A stretch of 64,000 nt of DNA from Marinibaculum pumilum (GTDB taxonomy: Bacteria > Pseudomonadota > Alphaproteobacteria > Ferrovibrionales > Ferrovibrionaceae). Numbering within the stretch: position 1 is the stretch's first letter; every line of letters begins with the position of its first letter. Below the pieces are notes generated by a model that was not told the DNA's origin, ran no database searches, and saw nothing but the letters and a program-made list of their open reading frames with translations. The translations under genes were made by a program, and so were the position numbers. The stretch spans positions 75,324 through 139,323 of the forward strand of contig NZ_JBHRTR010000029.1 of the NCBI RefSeq assembly GCF_042646425.1, in the 5' to 3' direction. Of the stretch, positions 56,450-64,000 are shown in pieces.

Positions 56450-57865
56450 ATGACCGCGACCTTCCCCGATGTCAGCCATCTGCGCGGCAATTTCGCACCG
56501 CTTCTGCTGGAGGCGGATGCCCATGACCTGGTGATCGAGGGGGAGGTGCCGGCCGGGCTGTCCGGCAGCCTCTACCGCAACGGCCCGAACCCGCAATACC
56601 CGCCGCGCGGGCAGAGCCACTGGTTCGGCGGCGAGGGCATGGTGCATGCCTTCCACATCCGCGACGGCCGCGTCTCCTACCGCAACCGCTGGGTGATGAC
56701 CGACAAGATCCGCCTGGAGCGCGAGGCCGGGCGGGCCCTGTTCGGCATCTTCAACAACCCGATGGACACCGACCCTTCGGTGCAGGACAAGGACCCGAGC
56801 CTGGCGAACACCCATATCGTCTGGCATGCCGGCAAGCTGCTGGCGCTGGAGGAAGGGCATGCCCCGGTCACCATGGCCCCGCGCAGCCTGGAGACGGAAG
56901 GCCCCTGGGATTTCGGCGGCGTGCTGAAGGCCAATTTCACCGCCCATCCGAAGGTCGACCCGGAAACCGGCGAGATGCTGGCCTTCGCCTACATGGCGGC
57001 GGGGCCGGCCAGCCCGGACATGGCCTACTACGTCATCGACCGCGACGGGAAGCTGGTCCGCCAGGACATCTTCCAGGCGCCCTACAGCGCGATGGTGCAC
57101 GACTTCCTGGCCACCGACCGGCATGTCCTGTTCCCGGTCTTTCCGCTGACCGCCAGCCTGGAGCGGGCGATGCAGGGCCGGCCGTTCTTCGCCTGGGAGC
57201 CGGAGAAGGGCAGCCATATCGGCATCATGGCGCGCAATGCCGGTGTCGACAGCATCCGCTGGTTTCAGGCACCGGCCTGCTATGTCTTCCATCCCCTGAA
57301 TGCCTGGAGCGAAGGGGACAGGGTGATCGCCGACGTCATGAAGTATGACGTCGCGCCGCTGTTCCCGGCGCCGGACGGGACGCCGGCATCGGGCCGCGAC
57401 AATCCCACCCGACTGGTGCGCTGGACCTTCGACCTGGCCGGCAATTCCGACAGCTTCAAGGAAGAGGCGCTGGACGACCAGTATGCGGAGTTTCCGCGGC
57501 TGGACGAGCGGCGCGCCGGGCTGTCGTACCGCTATGGCTTCGCCGCAGGGCGCAGTGCGATCACTGGCCCGGATGGCGACAACAGCTTCGACACCCTGCT
57601 GCGCTACGACCTGACGGGCGGGTCGAAGGACAGCTTCGTGATGCCGGAGGACCAGAAGCTCTCGGAGCCGGTCTTCGTGCCGCGCGACGCCGACGCCGGC
57701 GAGGGCGAGGGATGGCTGCTCGCCACCGCCTACCGCCCGCGGGAGAACCGCTCCGACCTGGTGATCTTCGACGCCCAGGCGGTCGGCGACGGGCCGGTCG
57801 CCCGCGCCCATCTTCCGGTGCGGGTGCCCTATGGCTTCCACGGCTGCTGGCGGCCGGACGAATGA
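56450..57865 (+). CDS. Carotenoid oxygenase (RPE65/lignostilbene dioxygenase family)
   Basis: A 471-residue non-haem iron enzyme that cleaves a carbon-carbon double bond with O2, as in carotenoid or stilbene cleavage. The seven-bladed propeller's four iron histidines are H166 (FTAHPKVD), H217 (MVHDF), H281 (VFHPLNAW) and H464 (YGFHGCW). The early block LYRNGPNPQY and FGGEGMVHAF are family signatures. AAGGAG lies eight bases before ATG. In non-photosynthetic proteobacteria many members cleave stilbenes or vinyl-aromatic compounds, which fits the aromatic-catabolism flavour of the area, but carotenoids remain possible. Confidence 0.92.
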   Translation: MTATFPDVSHLRGNFAPLLLEADAHDLVIEGEVPAGLSGSLYRNGPNPQYPPRGQSHWFGGEGMVHAFHIRDGRVSYRNRWVMTDKIRLEREAGRALFGIFNNPMDTDPSVQDKDPSLANTHIVWHAGKLLALEEGHAPVTMAPRSLETEGPWDFGGVLKANFTAHPKVDPETGEMLAFAYMAAGPASPDMAYYVIDRDGKLVRQDIFQAPYSAMVHDFLATDRHVLFPVFPLTASLERAMQGRPFFAWEPEKGSHIGIMARNAGVDSIRWFQAPACYVFHPLNAWSEGDRVIADVMKYDVAPLFPAPDGTPASGRDNPTRLVRWTFDLAGNSDSFKEEALDDQYAEFPRLDERRAGLSYRYGFAAGRSAITGPDGDNSFDTLLRYDLTGGSKDSFVMPEDQKLSEPVFVPRDADAGEGEGWLLATAYRPRENRSDLVIFDAQAVGDGPVARAHLPVRVPYGFHGCWRPDE

Positions 57866-57883
57866 GGTCCGGCCGACCGCCGC

Positions 57884-58282
57884 TCACCCGATGACGGGCA
57901 GCCCCAAGGCCACCGCATAGACGGCACAGGCCAGCAGCACCAGCCAGGTCATCGCCGCGGCGACCCCGCGACCGATGCGATGCGCCCGGACCGCTCCGCT
58001 CGCACGCAGCGACACGGCATGCAGGAGCCGCATCGCCAGCAGGATCAGCCCCGCGGCATGCAGGAACCAGGCGGCACCACCCGCCATCTCGATCATCAGC
58101 ATCAGCAGCAGGATGAACGGGACATATTCGATGAAGTTGCCGAACACCCGGATCCGGGTCGCCAGCTCCGGATCGCCGCCGTCGCCCCAGGCGATCCCGG
58201 TCGCGAAGCGGCGCATCGGCACCCGGATCGACAGCACCGCCATCACCAGACCGAACAGCCCCCCGTAAAGCAGAGCAAGCAT
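57884..58282 (-). CDS. MAPEG-family membrane protein
   Basis: A 132-residue protein with four hydrophobic helices typical of the MAPEG family (microsomal glutathione transferase-like): MLALLYGGLFGLVMAVLSIRVP, then the conserved EL.TRIRVFGNFIEYVPFILLLM block, and a final pair of helices. Bacterial MAPEG proteins are poorly known; glutathione-linked activities are assumed for some. It is divergent from the TetR gene at 58394 across a 111-base AT-rich gap with three operator-like repeats, so it is probably the target of that repressor. Confidence 0.85.
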   Translation of the reverse strand: MLALLYGGLFGLVMAVLSIRVPMRRFATGIAWGDGGDPELATRIRVFGNFIEYVPFILLLMLMIEMAGGAAWFLHAAGLILLAMRLLHAVSLRASGAVRAHRIGRGVAAAMTWLVLLACAVYAVALGLPVIG

Positions 58283-58309
58283 GGTTTCCCCCGATTCCGA
58301 CCCCAGAAT

Positions 58310-58342
58310 ATGTTATTCATCATATAACATTTTATATGTTAT
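58310..58342. promoter_or_regulatory. Triple ATGTTAT/ATAACAT operator cluster
   Basis: ATGTTAT (58310-58316), ATAACAT (58324-58330) and ATGTTAT (58336-58342) alternate in direction. The second pair forms a 7-bp inverted repeat with a 5-base spacer and the first pair one with a 7-base spacer. They lie in an unusually AT-rich spot between the divergent MAPEG and TetR genes, as expected for binding sites of that TetR protein. Confidence 0.65.
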
Positions 58343-58393
58343 TGATCATATTCCGGCCTGTCGAATCGTGGCGACGGGCCGCAGGGGACGGGG

Positions 58394-58993
58394 ATGCCGG
58401 CGAACAGCAAGCAGAAGGCACGAACCCGCGCGCGGATCGTGGATGCCGCGGCGCGGCAGTTCCGCAGGCACGGCTATGCCGGCGCGGGGATCGACACGAT
58501 CATGGCCGATGCCGGCCTGACCCGTGGCGGCTTCTACGCCCATTTCGCGTCGAAGGCGGAGCTGTTCACCGAGGTGGTGGCAAGCCGCCACGACCTGATC
58601 GACCGGCTTCGGAAGCGGGACGCCGACGACCCGTCGCACCTGCAGGCTGCGGCAGCGGAGATCCTGCAGGCCTATCTGTCGCCGGCGAACCTGCCGGCGG
58701 TGGCGCCCAATTGCGGCTTCGCGACCCTGGCCGCCGATGCGGCCCGTGCCGCCGCGCCGACCCGCCACGCCTTCTCCGCCCAGATCGACGCCTTCTGGCA
58801 GGAACTGTTCCGCGGCCGACAGACGCCGCCCGACGCCCGGGAGACGGAGACCGCCCTGCGTGTGCTGGCGCTCGCGGTCGGCGCTCTGACCCTGGCCAGC
58901 GCCTCCGACAACCGCCCGCTGGCGGAGGCCCTGCTGACGGCCGCACAGGGTCAGGTGGGTGTCTGGATGGCGGAGCTGGCGGGACGGCCCTGA
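58394..58993 (+). CDS. TetR-family transcriptional regulator, second
   Basis: A 199-residue repressor. HTH block: TRARIVDAAARQFRRHGYAG, then IMADAGLTRGGFYAHFASKAELF (about 8-58). The C-terminal domain has the CGFATLAADAAR segment of regulators for quaternary-ammonium or electrophile response genes such as AcrR/NemR-like proteins. It is unrelated beyond the HTH to the TetR at 25971. It is divergent from the MAPEG gene and 102 bases ahead of the hydroxylase operon on the same strand, which it may also affect. Confidence 0.9.
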   Translation: MPANSKQKARTRARIVDAAARQFRRHGYAGAGIDTIMADAGLTRGGFYAHFASKAELFTEVVASRHDLIDRLRKRDADDPSHLQAAAAEILQAYLSPANLPAVAPNCGFATLAADAARAAAPTRHAFSAQIDAFWQELFRGRQTPPDARETETALRVLALAVGALTLASASDNRPLAEALLTAAQGQVGVWMAELAGRP

Positions 58994-59095
58994 ACTGCGG
59001 ACCGCGCCGGCAGCGCCCTCGACCAAACGAACGACGGCCGGTGATCGCCCTGGACCCTGCTGCCGACACGGGCCAAGCTCGGGTCCGAGGGGGAG

Positions 59096-61975
59096 ATGTC
59101 GAACGGCGGGAGCGGCGGAATGACCGAGGGCGATAGCGGCGGCACAGGCGGTTCATCCGGCTTCTGGTCCCGGCGGCGCTTCCTGGCCGGCAGTGCCGCC
59201 GGTGGCATCCTTCTGGCTGCCACCCCACTCGCCCTGCGCGCCGCCACCTTCCAGGCGCGGGAAAGCATGCCCGCAGCGCCCGGCTGGGCTGCGGAGAAGG
59301 GTGTCGGCCAGCCGCGCTATCGGATCGACGGCTTCGCCAAGGTCACCGGCGCAAAGCTCTATGCCCGCGATTTCCGCGCCGCCGACATGCCCGGCTGGCC
59401 GCAGGCGACCGGCCGTGCCCTGCTGCTGTTCGCGCCCGACGCCAGCCGCACCTTCACCGGCATCGACCTCTCCCTTCTCGGCAAGGATCTGCAGCCAGAC
59501 CGGGTGGTGACGGCCGAGGACCTGGTGCAGGCCGGGATCGCGGCGACCGGATTTTTTGCCTGCGACCTGTTCTGCCCGAAGGGCAAGACACCCGCCTATC
59601 TGGGCCAGCCGGTGGCGATGCTGATCTGGCATGACATCGCGCGCTTCGCGCCGGCCCGGCAGACCTTGCGCGGCGCCGACGGGGTGGTGACCTTCGGCGC
59701 CAAGACCGGGCCTGTCGACGGCGCGCCGTACGGCGCCAACCGCTTCACCCGGGTCGGCGGCGACAGCCCGCGCGGCCCCGACGTCTATTCCCCGGTGAAG
59801 GACGGCTGGGTACAGCCGGTGCGCTACCAGAAGGCGCAGATGCCGGTCTGGGCACCGGAGCAGCAGGACGGCGATGCCGCCGACCGGGCGAGCTTCTACG
59901 GCGAGGCGATGCGCAAGGACCTGGCCGACGGCAAGGCCGGCCGGGTTTTCGAACTGGATTTCCAGACCCAGAGCATCGACCAGGTCTTCATGGAGCCGGA
60001 ATGCGGCCTGGCCTGGCACGACCGTGCCAACCGCCGCCTGGCGGCCGTGTTCGACGTGCAGTCGCCGGAGGTCACCCTGCAGTCGATCGGCGCGATGCTC
60101 GCCAAGGCGAAGGCCCCATACGACATCGGCATGGTGGACGGTCATTTCGCCTATATCGGCGGCGGCTTCGGCGGCAAGGACCATACCATCGTGCCGCTCT
60201 ATGTCGCGCTGGCGGGCCTGTTCGGCGAGGGCCGGCCGGTGCGGCTGGCGCTGGACCGGTTCGAGCAGTTCCAGTTCGGCCTGAAGCGGCACAGCTTCCG
60301 GGTGAAGAGCCGCCTGGGCGTCGATCCGGGCAGCGGCGACTTCCTGGTGCAGGCCACCGACCTGGTCTCCGACGGCGGCGGACTGGCCAACTTCTCCGCC
60401 TCCGTCGCCGATGTCGCGGCCACCGCCGCCACCTCGATCTACTATCTGCCGCGCAGCGACATCACCACCACGGCGCAGCATTCCCGTGCCGTCACCGCCG
60501 GCTCGATGCGGGGCTACGGCACCCTGCAGTCTATGGCCGCGATGGAAGTGCTGGTCGACCAGGTCGCGACGGGTTTGAAGATCGACCCGATCGACCTGCG
60601 CCGCCGCAACGCCCTGCGCACCGGACAGCTGAACCTGACCGGCAATACCGCCGCCGGCGCCCTGCGCACGGTGGAGGTCCTGGACCGGCTGGCGCAGGCG
60701 AAGCTCTGGACCGGGCGTGCAGATGCCAAGACGGCCTATGAGGGTCAGCACAGCGCGACATCCTTCGGCACCGGCATCGCCTGCGTGATGAAGGATTTCG
60801 GCGCCGGCGGCGACGGCGCACTGGCCGCCGTCAGCCTCGACCGCCAGGGCCGCATCACCGTGGCCGGCAACACGATCGAGATGGGCACCGGCATCTCCAC
60901 CGCGATGGCGGTGCGGGTGGCCGAGCATCTGGGCCGCAGCGCCGACGTCTCGCGCACCGACGACCCGTCGCTCTGGGAGCCGCTGAAACTCACCACCTCC
61001 GGGTCGCCCTGGACGATCAGCCAGGCGGCGCAGGATGCCGCCGCGGCCAACCCGCGCTGGGTGCCGCTGGTCTCCAGCCCGGCCAGTGCCTCCATCGGCG
61101 CGCATGTGAACACCCATGCCGCGGCCCAGGCGGCGCTGGCGGTGCTGCGCTTCGGCCTCTGGCCCGCGGCGCTGGCGATCTGGAGCGAAGGCCCGCTGGG
61201 CGGCCAGGCGGCGGGCGAATACATTACCTTCGACGAACTGCGCTGGGTCGACGGCGCCCTGGCCGGCGCGGGGATGGAGCCGCTGCCGCTGCCGCGGCTT
61301 GCCGCAAAGGCGCATGAGATGGGCCTGGTGACCGGCGCCATGGTGCATGCCTTCAGCCGCTGGAGCTGGGCGGTCGCCGAATTCCCGATGAAACACACCG
61401 ATGGCGGAGGGGAAAGCTGGCAGGCGCCGATCGACGCGCTGGCGGTGCAGCGCGGCAGCGTCGACTGGCAGCTGCTGGACCGCACGAAGGTCGAGTTCCC
61501 GCCGGCCAGCTACGAGAAGATCGGCGTCAACTACTATGCCACCTGCGGCACCATCGTCGCCCTGTCGGTGGACCGCACCAACGGCGCGGTGACCCTGCAC
61601 GGCATCCACCAGGTGCTGGAATGCGGCCGACCGATCGTGCCGGACCTGGTCAGCGGCATCGCCCAGGGCGGCATCGCCATGGGAGTCGGCCAGGCGCTGC
61701 ACGAATTCTTGCCGCTGTACGAGGACGGGCCCGGCAATGGCAGCTGGAACCTGAACCGCTACCGGGTGCCGATGGCCGCCGACCTGCCGGTCTGGAACAC
61801 CGTGCTGGAGGTGCTGCCGCCGCTCAGCGACACCGACCCGCCGAAGGGCATGGCGGAGGTGGTGATGATCCCGGTGATCCCGGCGATCCTGAACGCCCTG
61901 CACGATGCGGTGGGCAAGCGCTTCACGAAGCTGCCGGTGACTGCCGACGACATCATGGAGGCGCTGCAGCCATGA
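59096..61975 (+). CDS. Tat-exported molybdenum hydroxylase large subunit (IorB-like)
   Basis: A 959-residue molybdopterin enzyme of the xanthine oxidase family, periplasmic type. A Tat signal occurs at residues 26-36 (SRRRFLAGSAA), absent from cytoplasmic xanthine dehydrogenases. Molybdopterin-binding blocks: IGGGFGGKDHT, AGSMRGYGTLQSMAAME, GNTIEMGTGIS and, near the end, KGMAEVVMIPVIPAILNAL, where the active-site glutamate is expected. Sequence pattern fits isoquinoline-1-oxidoreductase beta subunits and membrane-linked aldehyde dehydrogenases of acetic-acid-type bacteria. Partner genes follow with a four-base overlap. A second ATG at 59120 is possible; the substrate, an aldehyde or N-heterocycle, is unknown. 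Confidence 0.9.
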   Translation: MSNGGSGGMTEGDSGGTGGSSGFWSRRRFLAGSAAGGILLAATPLALRAATFQARESMPAAPGWAAEKGVGQPRYRIDGFAKVTGAKLYARDFRAADMPGWPQATGRALLLFAPDASRTFTGIDLSLLGKDLQPDRVVTAEDLVQAGIAATGFFACDLFCPKGKTPAYLGQPVAMLIWHDIARFAPARQTLRGADGVVTFGAKTGPVDGAPYGANRFTRVGGDSPRGPDVYSPVKDGWVQPVRYQKAQMPVWAPEQQDGDAADRASFYGEAMRKDLADGKAGRVFELDFQTQSIDQVFMEPECGLAWHDRANRRLAAVFDVQSPEVTLQSIGAMLAKAKAPYDIGMVDGHFAYIGGGFGGKDHTIVPLYVALAGLFGEGRPVRLALDRFEQFQFGLKRHSFRVKSRLGVDPGSGDFLVQATDLVSDGGGLANFSASVADVAATAATSIYYLPRSDITTTAQHSRAVTAGSMRGYGTLQSMAAMEVLVDQVATGLKIDPIDLRRRNALRTGQLNLTGNTAAGALRTVEVLDRLAQAKLWTGRADAKTAYEGQHSATSFGTGIACVMKDFGAGGDGALAAVSLDRQGRITVAGNTIEMGTGISTAMAVRVAEHLGRSADVSRTDDPSLWEPLKLTTSGSPWTISQAAQDAAAANPRWVPLVSSPASASIGAHVNTHAAAQAALAVLRFGLWPAALAIWSEGPLGGQAAGEYITFDELRWVDGALAGAGMEPLPLPRLAAKAHEMGLVTGAMVHAFSRWSWAVAEFPMKHTDGGGESWQAPIDALAVQRGSVDWQLLDRTKVEFPPASYEKIGVNYYATCGTIVALSVDRTNGAVTLHGIHQVLECGRPIVPDLVSGIAQGGIAMGVGQALHEFLPLYEDGPGNGSWNLNRYRVPMAADLPVWNTVLEVLPPLSDTDPPKGMAEVVMIPVIPAILNALHDAVGKRFTKLPVTADDIMEALQP

Positions 61976-62496
61976 CCACGACGAAGCTTGAGATGATTGT
62001 CAACGGCAGACAAGTCGGCCCCCACGAGGTGCCGGAGGGGCTGGCCATGGTCGACTATCTGAACGACTGGCTGGGCCTGACCGGCACCAAGTTCGGCTGC
62101 GGCATCGGCATCTGCCATGCCTGCGTCGTCATCGTCGACGAGCCCGGCGGCGGCAGCCGGACCGAGCGCACCTGCATCAACGGCGCCGCCGGTTTTGCCG
62201 GCATGAAGGTGCGCACGGTGGAGGGCCATGCGGACGGCGGCACCCTGTCGGCGGTGCAGCAGGCCTTCGTCGACCATTTCGCCTTCCAGTGCGGCTATTG
62301 CACCCCCGGCTTCGTCAACGAGGCGACCCGGCTGGTGGAGGAACTGGCAAGCGCACCGGTGGCGAAGAGCGCGGTCGAGGCGAAGCTGGCGGAGGCGCTG
62401 GGGGAGCATATCTGCCGCTGCTCCGGCTATATCCGCTACTACGAGGCGATGCGCGCGTTGATCCTCGCCGATCCCCGCCTGACGAAGGCGGGCTGA
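61972..62496 (+). CDS. 2Fe-2S subunit of the molybdenum hydroxylase (IorA-like)
   Basis: A 174-residue protein with two 2Fe-2S sites as in all xanthine-oxidase-type small subunits. The plant-type ferredoxin site has C43, C48, C51 and C68 (FGCGIGICHAC, then RTCIN) and the helical domain site has C107, C110, C148 and C150 (CGYC, HICRC). It passes electrons from the molybdenum centre to the cytochrome subunit. It has no signal peptide of its own, as is usual when exported bound to the Tat-carrying large subunit. ATGA overlap with the large-subunit gene. Confidence 0.93.
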   Translation: MTTTKLEMIVNGRQVGPHEVPEGLAMVDYLNDWLGLTGTKFGCGIGICHACVVIVDEPGGGSRTERTCINGAAGFAGMKVRTVEGHADGGTLSAVQQAFVDHFAFQCGYCTPGFVNEATRLVEELASAPVAKSAVEAKLAEALGEHICRCSGYIRYYEAMRALILADPRLTKAG

Positions 62497-62499
62497 GCG

Positions 62500-63777
62500 A
62501 TGGCGCGGCTCCTCGGTGTCCTGGTCGGCCTCGGCATCATCGGCATCACCGCCTATGGCCTGTTCGCCTGGCTCTGGGGCGTGCCCTCGGTCGCGGACCG
62601 GCCGACCCTGACCGATCCCAAGGCGATCGCGGAGGGGAAGTACCTGGCGGCCGCCGGCGACTGCGTCTCCTGCCACACGGTGGAAGATGGCGGCCAGCGC
62701 TTCGCCGGCGGTCGGCCCTTCGACACGCCGTTCGGCCGGCTCTATTCCACCAACATCACGCCGGATGCGACGACCGGCATCGGCGGCATGACCTCGGCAG
62801 AGTTCTACCAGCTGATCGCCTATGGCGCGGATTCGGTGTGGGACCCGCTCTACCCGGCGATGCCCTATACCTCGTTCCACAATATCGACCGCGACCAGTC
62901 GGACCGGCTGCACGCCTATTTCATGAGCCTGGAGCCGGTGGCGCAGCCGGCGACACCGAACGCGCTGACCTTCCCGTTCAGCATCCGGCCGCTGATGTTC
63001 GGCTGGAACCTGCTGTTCGCCAGCCGTGCGCCCTTCGAGGCGCGGCCGGACAAGGACGATGCCTGGAACCGCGGCGCCTTCCTGGTCCAGGGGCCGGGCC
63101 ATTGCGGCGAATGCCACACCCCGCGCAACCTGCTGGGCGCGATGGAAGGCGGCGAGGCGGCGCTGTCGGGCGCGGTGATCGGCGGCATGGAGGCGCCCGA
63201 CCTGCGCCCCCAGGCGCTGGCCGCGCGCGGCTGGACCCGCGCCGACCTGGCGACCTATTTCGAGACCGGCGCCAGCCCGCAGGGCTCCGCCTTCGGCGAG
63301 ATGTTCCTGGCGGTGAAGAACTCGCTGCGGCTGCTGAGCCACGACGACCGGGTCGCCATCGCCAGCTACCTGATGGACACGACAGCCGATGCGCCGACGA
63401 AGGGGCAGAAGGCGGTGGCGGCGATGGGCGATGCGGCGCATCCGAACAAGGAAGGACAATCTCTCTACCTCACCCATTGCGGGCTCTGCCACGGGCCGCA
63501 GGGCCAGGGCATGGCCAACACCATGCCGGCGCTGAAGGGCAATGCCACCCTGGCGCAGCCCGATGGCCGCAACCTGGTGCAGGTGATCGCCGACGGCGTA
63601 AAGCCGGAGGCGATGAGCCAGACGGCGGGCTACGGCCCTATGCCCGGCTATCGCGACCGGCTGGACACGCAGCAGATCACCGACCTGGCGAACTACCTGC
63701 GCGCCGACTTCGCCCCCGGCGGTGCGGCGCTGCCGCCGCTGACGGCGGACCAGGTGCAGCAGATCCTGCAGCCGTAG
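62500..63777 (+). CDS. Trihaem cytochrome c subunit of the molybdenum hydroxylase
   Basis: A 425-residue c-type cytochrome with an N-terminal membrane anchor or signal (LLGVLVGLGIIGITAYGLFAWLW). Three CXXCH sites: C55-C58-H59 (CVSCH), C202-C205-H206 (CGECH) and C327-C330-H331 (CGLCH). The layout is that of the membrane-bound alcohol/aldehyde dehydrogenase cytochrome subunits, which hand electrons to ubiquinone or a terminal oxidase. It follows the 2Fe-2S subunit by three bases and completes a three-subunit periplasmic dehydrogenase. Confidence 0.93.
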   Translation: MARLLGVLVGLGIIGITAYGLFAWLWGVPSVADRPTLTDPKAIAEGKYLAAAGDCVSCHTVEDGGQRFAGGRPFDTPFGRLYSTNITPDATTGIGGMTSAEFYQLIAYGADSVWDPLYPAMPYTSFHNIDRDQSDRLHAYFMSLEPVAQPATPNALTFPFSIRPLMFGWNLLFASRAPFEARPDKDDAWNRGAFLVQGPGHCGECHTPRNLLGAMEGGEAALSGAVIGGMEAPDLRPQALAARGWTRADLATYFETGASPQGSAFGEMFLAVKNSLRLLSHDDRVAIASYLMDTTADAPTKGQKAVAAMGDAAHPNKEGQSLYLTHCGLCHGPQGQGMANTMPALKGNATLAQPDGRNLVQVIADGVKPEAMSQTAGYGPMPGYRDRLDTQQITDLANYLRADFAPGGAALPPLTADQVQQILQP

Positions 63778-63841
63778 CGCCTTTCGGCCAAAGGTGAAGG
63801 CTGTACCACCACGACGACCGTCTTCCCCGACTTGATCGGGG

Positions 63842-63887
63842 ATCCATTCCGCAAGCGGTGCGGCACCGCACGGCCGGCGGAATGGAT
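63842..63887. repeat. REP-like palindrome
   Basis: ATCCATTCCGC (63842-63852) and GCGGAATGGAT (63877-63887) are perfect inverted 11-base arms around a loop with a further small stem (CGGTGC/GCACCG). Flanks (GACTTGATCGGGG on the left, GGTCAAGCCC on the right) resemble the widely dispersed intergenic palindromes of alphaproteobacteria and the words in the repeat at 20074. It follows the last dehydrogenase gene. Confidence 0.5.
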
Positions 63888-63900
63888 TCCATGGTCAAGC

Positions 63901-64000
63901 CCACTGGTGTCCGGTTAAGAATTCTGGACGTGGTGCATGGCATTGATTCTACTGAGTTCCAAGCGTTTGGCGGCGTTTGGGACACAGCGGAAGGTCAATG
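63901..64000 (+). mobile_element. Possible left end of an insertion sequence
   Basis: The last 100 bases are less GC-rich than their surroundings and contain CTGGTGTCCGGTTAAG, a form I associate with ends of IS4-type elements. The window stops at GGAAGGTCAATG, a ribosome-site-like word with an ATG at 63998-64000 that could be the start of a transposase. No transposase sequence is in the window. Confidence 0.25.

Overview
The window is GC-rich (about 70 % by eye) bacterial chromosomal DNA with tightly packed genes and many 1-4 base start/stop overlaps. GltB with a cleaved propeptide, a HemN-type coproporphyrinogen dehydrogenase, IorB-type molybdenum hydroxylases and many CoA-dependent catabolic genes suggest a free-living alphaproteobacterium, perhaps of the Rhodospirillales. 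This placement is inferred from gene content and style. No rRNA, tRNA, CRISPR array or complete mobile element was seen.

Region 1 (1-12752) is catabolic. It holds the tail of an AraC regulator, an unrecognised protein made of two homologous halves, a crotonase, hemN, and a four-gene operon on the minus strand (two paralogous PhyH-type dioxygenases, a SPINDLY/OGT-like GT41 glycosyltransferase and an MFS transporter). A second crotonase follows, then a minus-strand operon of nitronate monooxygenase, two DsbA-fold isomerases and a thiolase-like protein. Region 2 (13325-20058) is gltB-gltD plus a small secreted protein. Region 3 (20258-25872) looks like catabolism of an unusual amino acid: maleate isomerase/AMDase-like protein, M24 hydrolase, diaminopropionate ammonia-lyase-like enzyme, CmcJ/AsaB-like protein and an N-carbamoyl-amino-acid hydrolase cut by a 99-N assembly gap.

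Region 4 (25928-43699) is the highlight. After a TetR gene with a perfect palindromic operator and an AraC gene comes a run of eleven plus-strand genes encoding two complete, diverged copies of a sugar-type ABC importer. Each copy has a short permease, a periplasmic binding protein, a second permease FUSED at its C-terminus to a strictosidine-synthase/SMP-30-like beta-propeller, a free-standing propeller of the same kind, and a two-domain ATPase of exactly 498 residues. An AMP-forming acyl-CoA synthetase sits between the copies. A plausible reading is import, then hydrolysis (perhaps of a lactone or ester), then CoA activation of one class of compound; the substrate cannot be read from sequence. 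Both copies carry a long hairpin between the binding-protein and fusion genes, and a C-terminal remnant of the TetR gene lies just after the second copy.

Region 5 (43700-48846) is less GC-rich and carries short genes for secreted or membrane proteins, several cysteine-rich, including a Rap1a/Tai-like immunity protein and a knottin-like peptide. It looks like an acquired or fast-evolving island. At its right edge the TetR operator reappears in front of a luciferase-like flavin monooxygenase, suggesting a regulon. Region 6 (48847-64000) holds that monooxygenase and a GST-like protein, a minus-strand group (NTF2-like protein, M20 peptidase, dihaem cytochrome c), an orphan histidine kinase, an SDR, a carotenoid-oxygenase-family enzyme, a MAPEG protein divergent from a second TetR gene, and an operon for a Tat-exported molybdenum hydroxylase with its 2Fe-2S subunit and a trihaem cytochrome c. 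The right end has a REP-like palindrome and what may be the edge of an insertion sequence.
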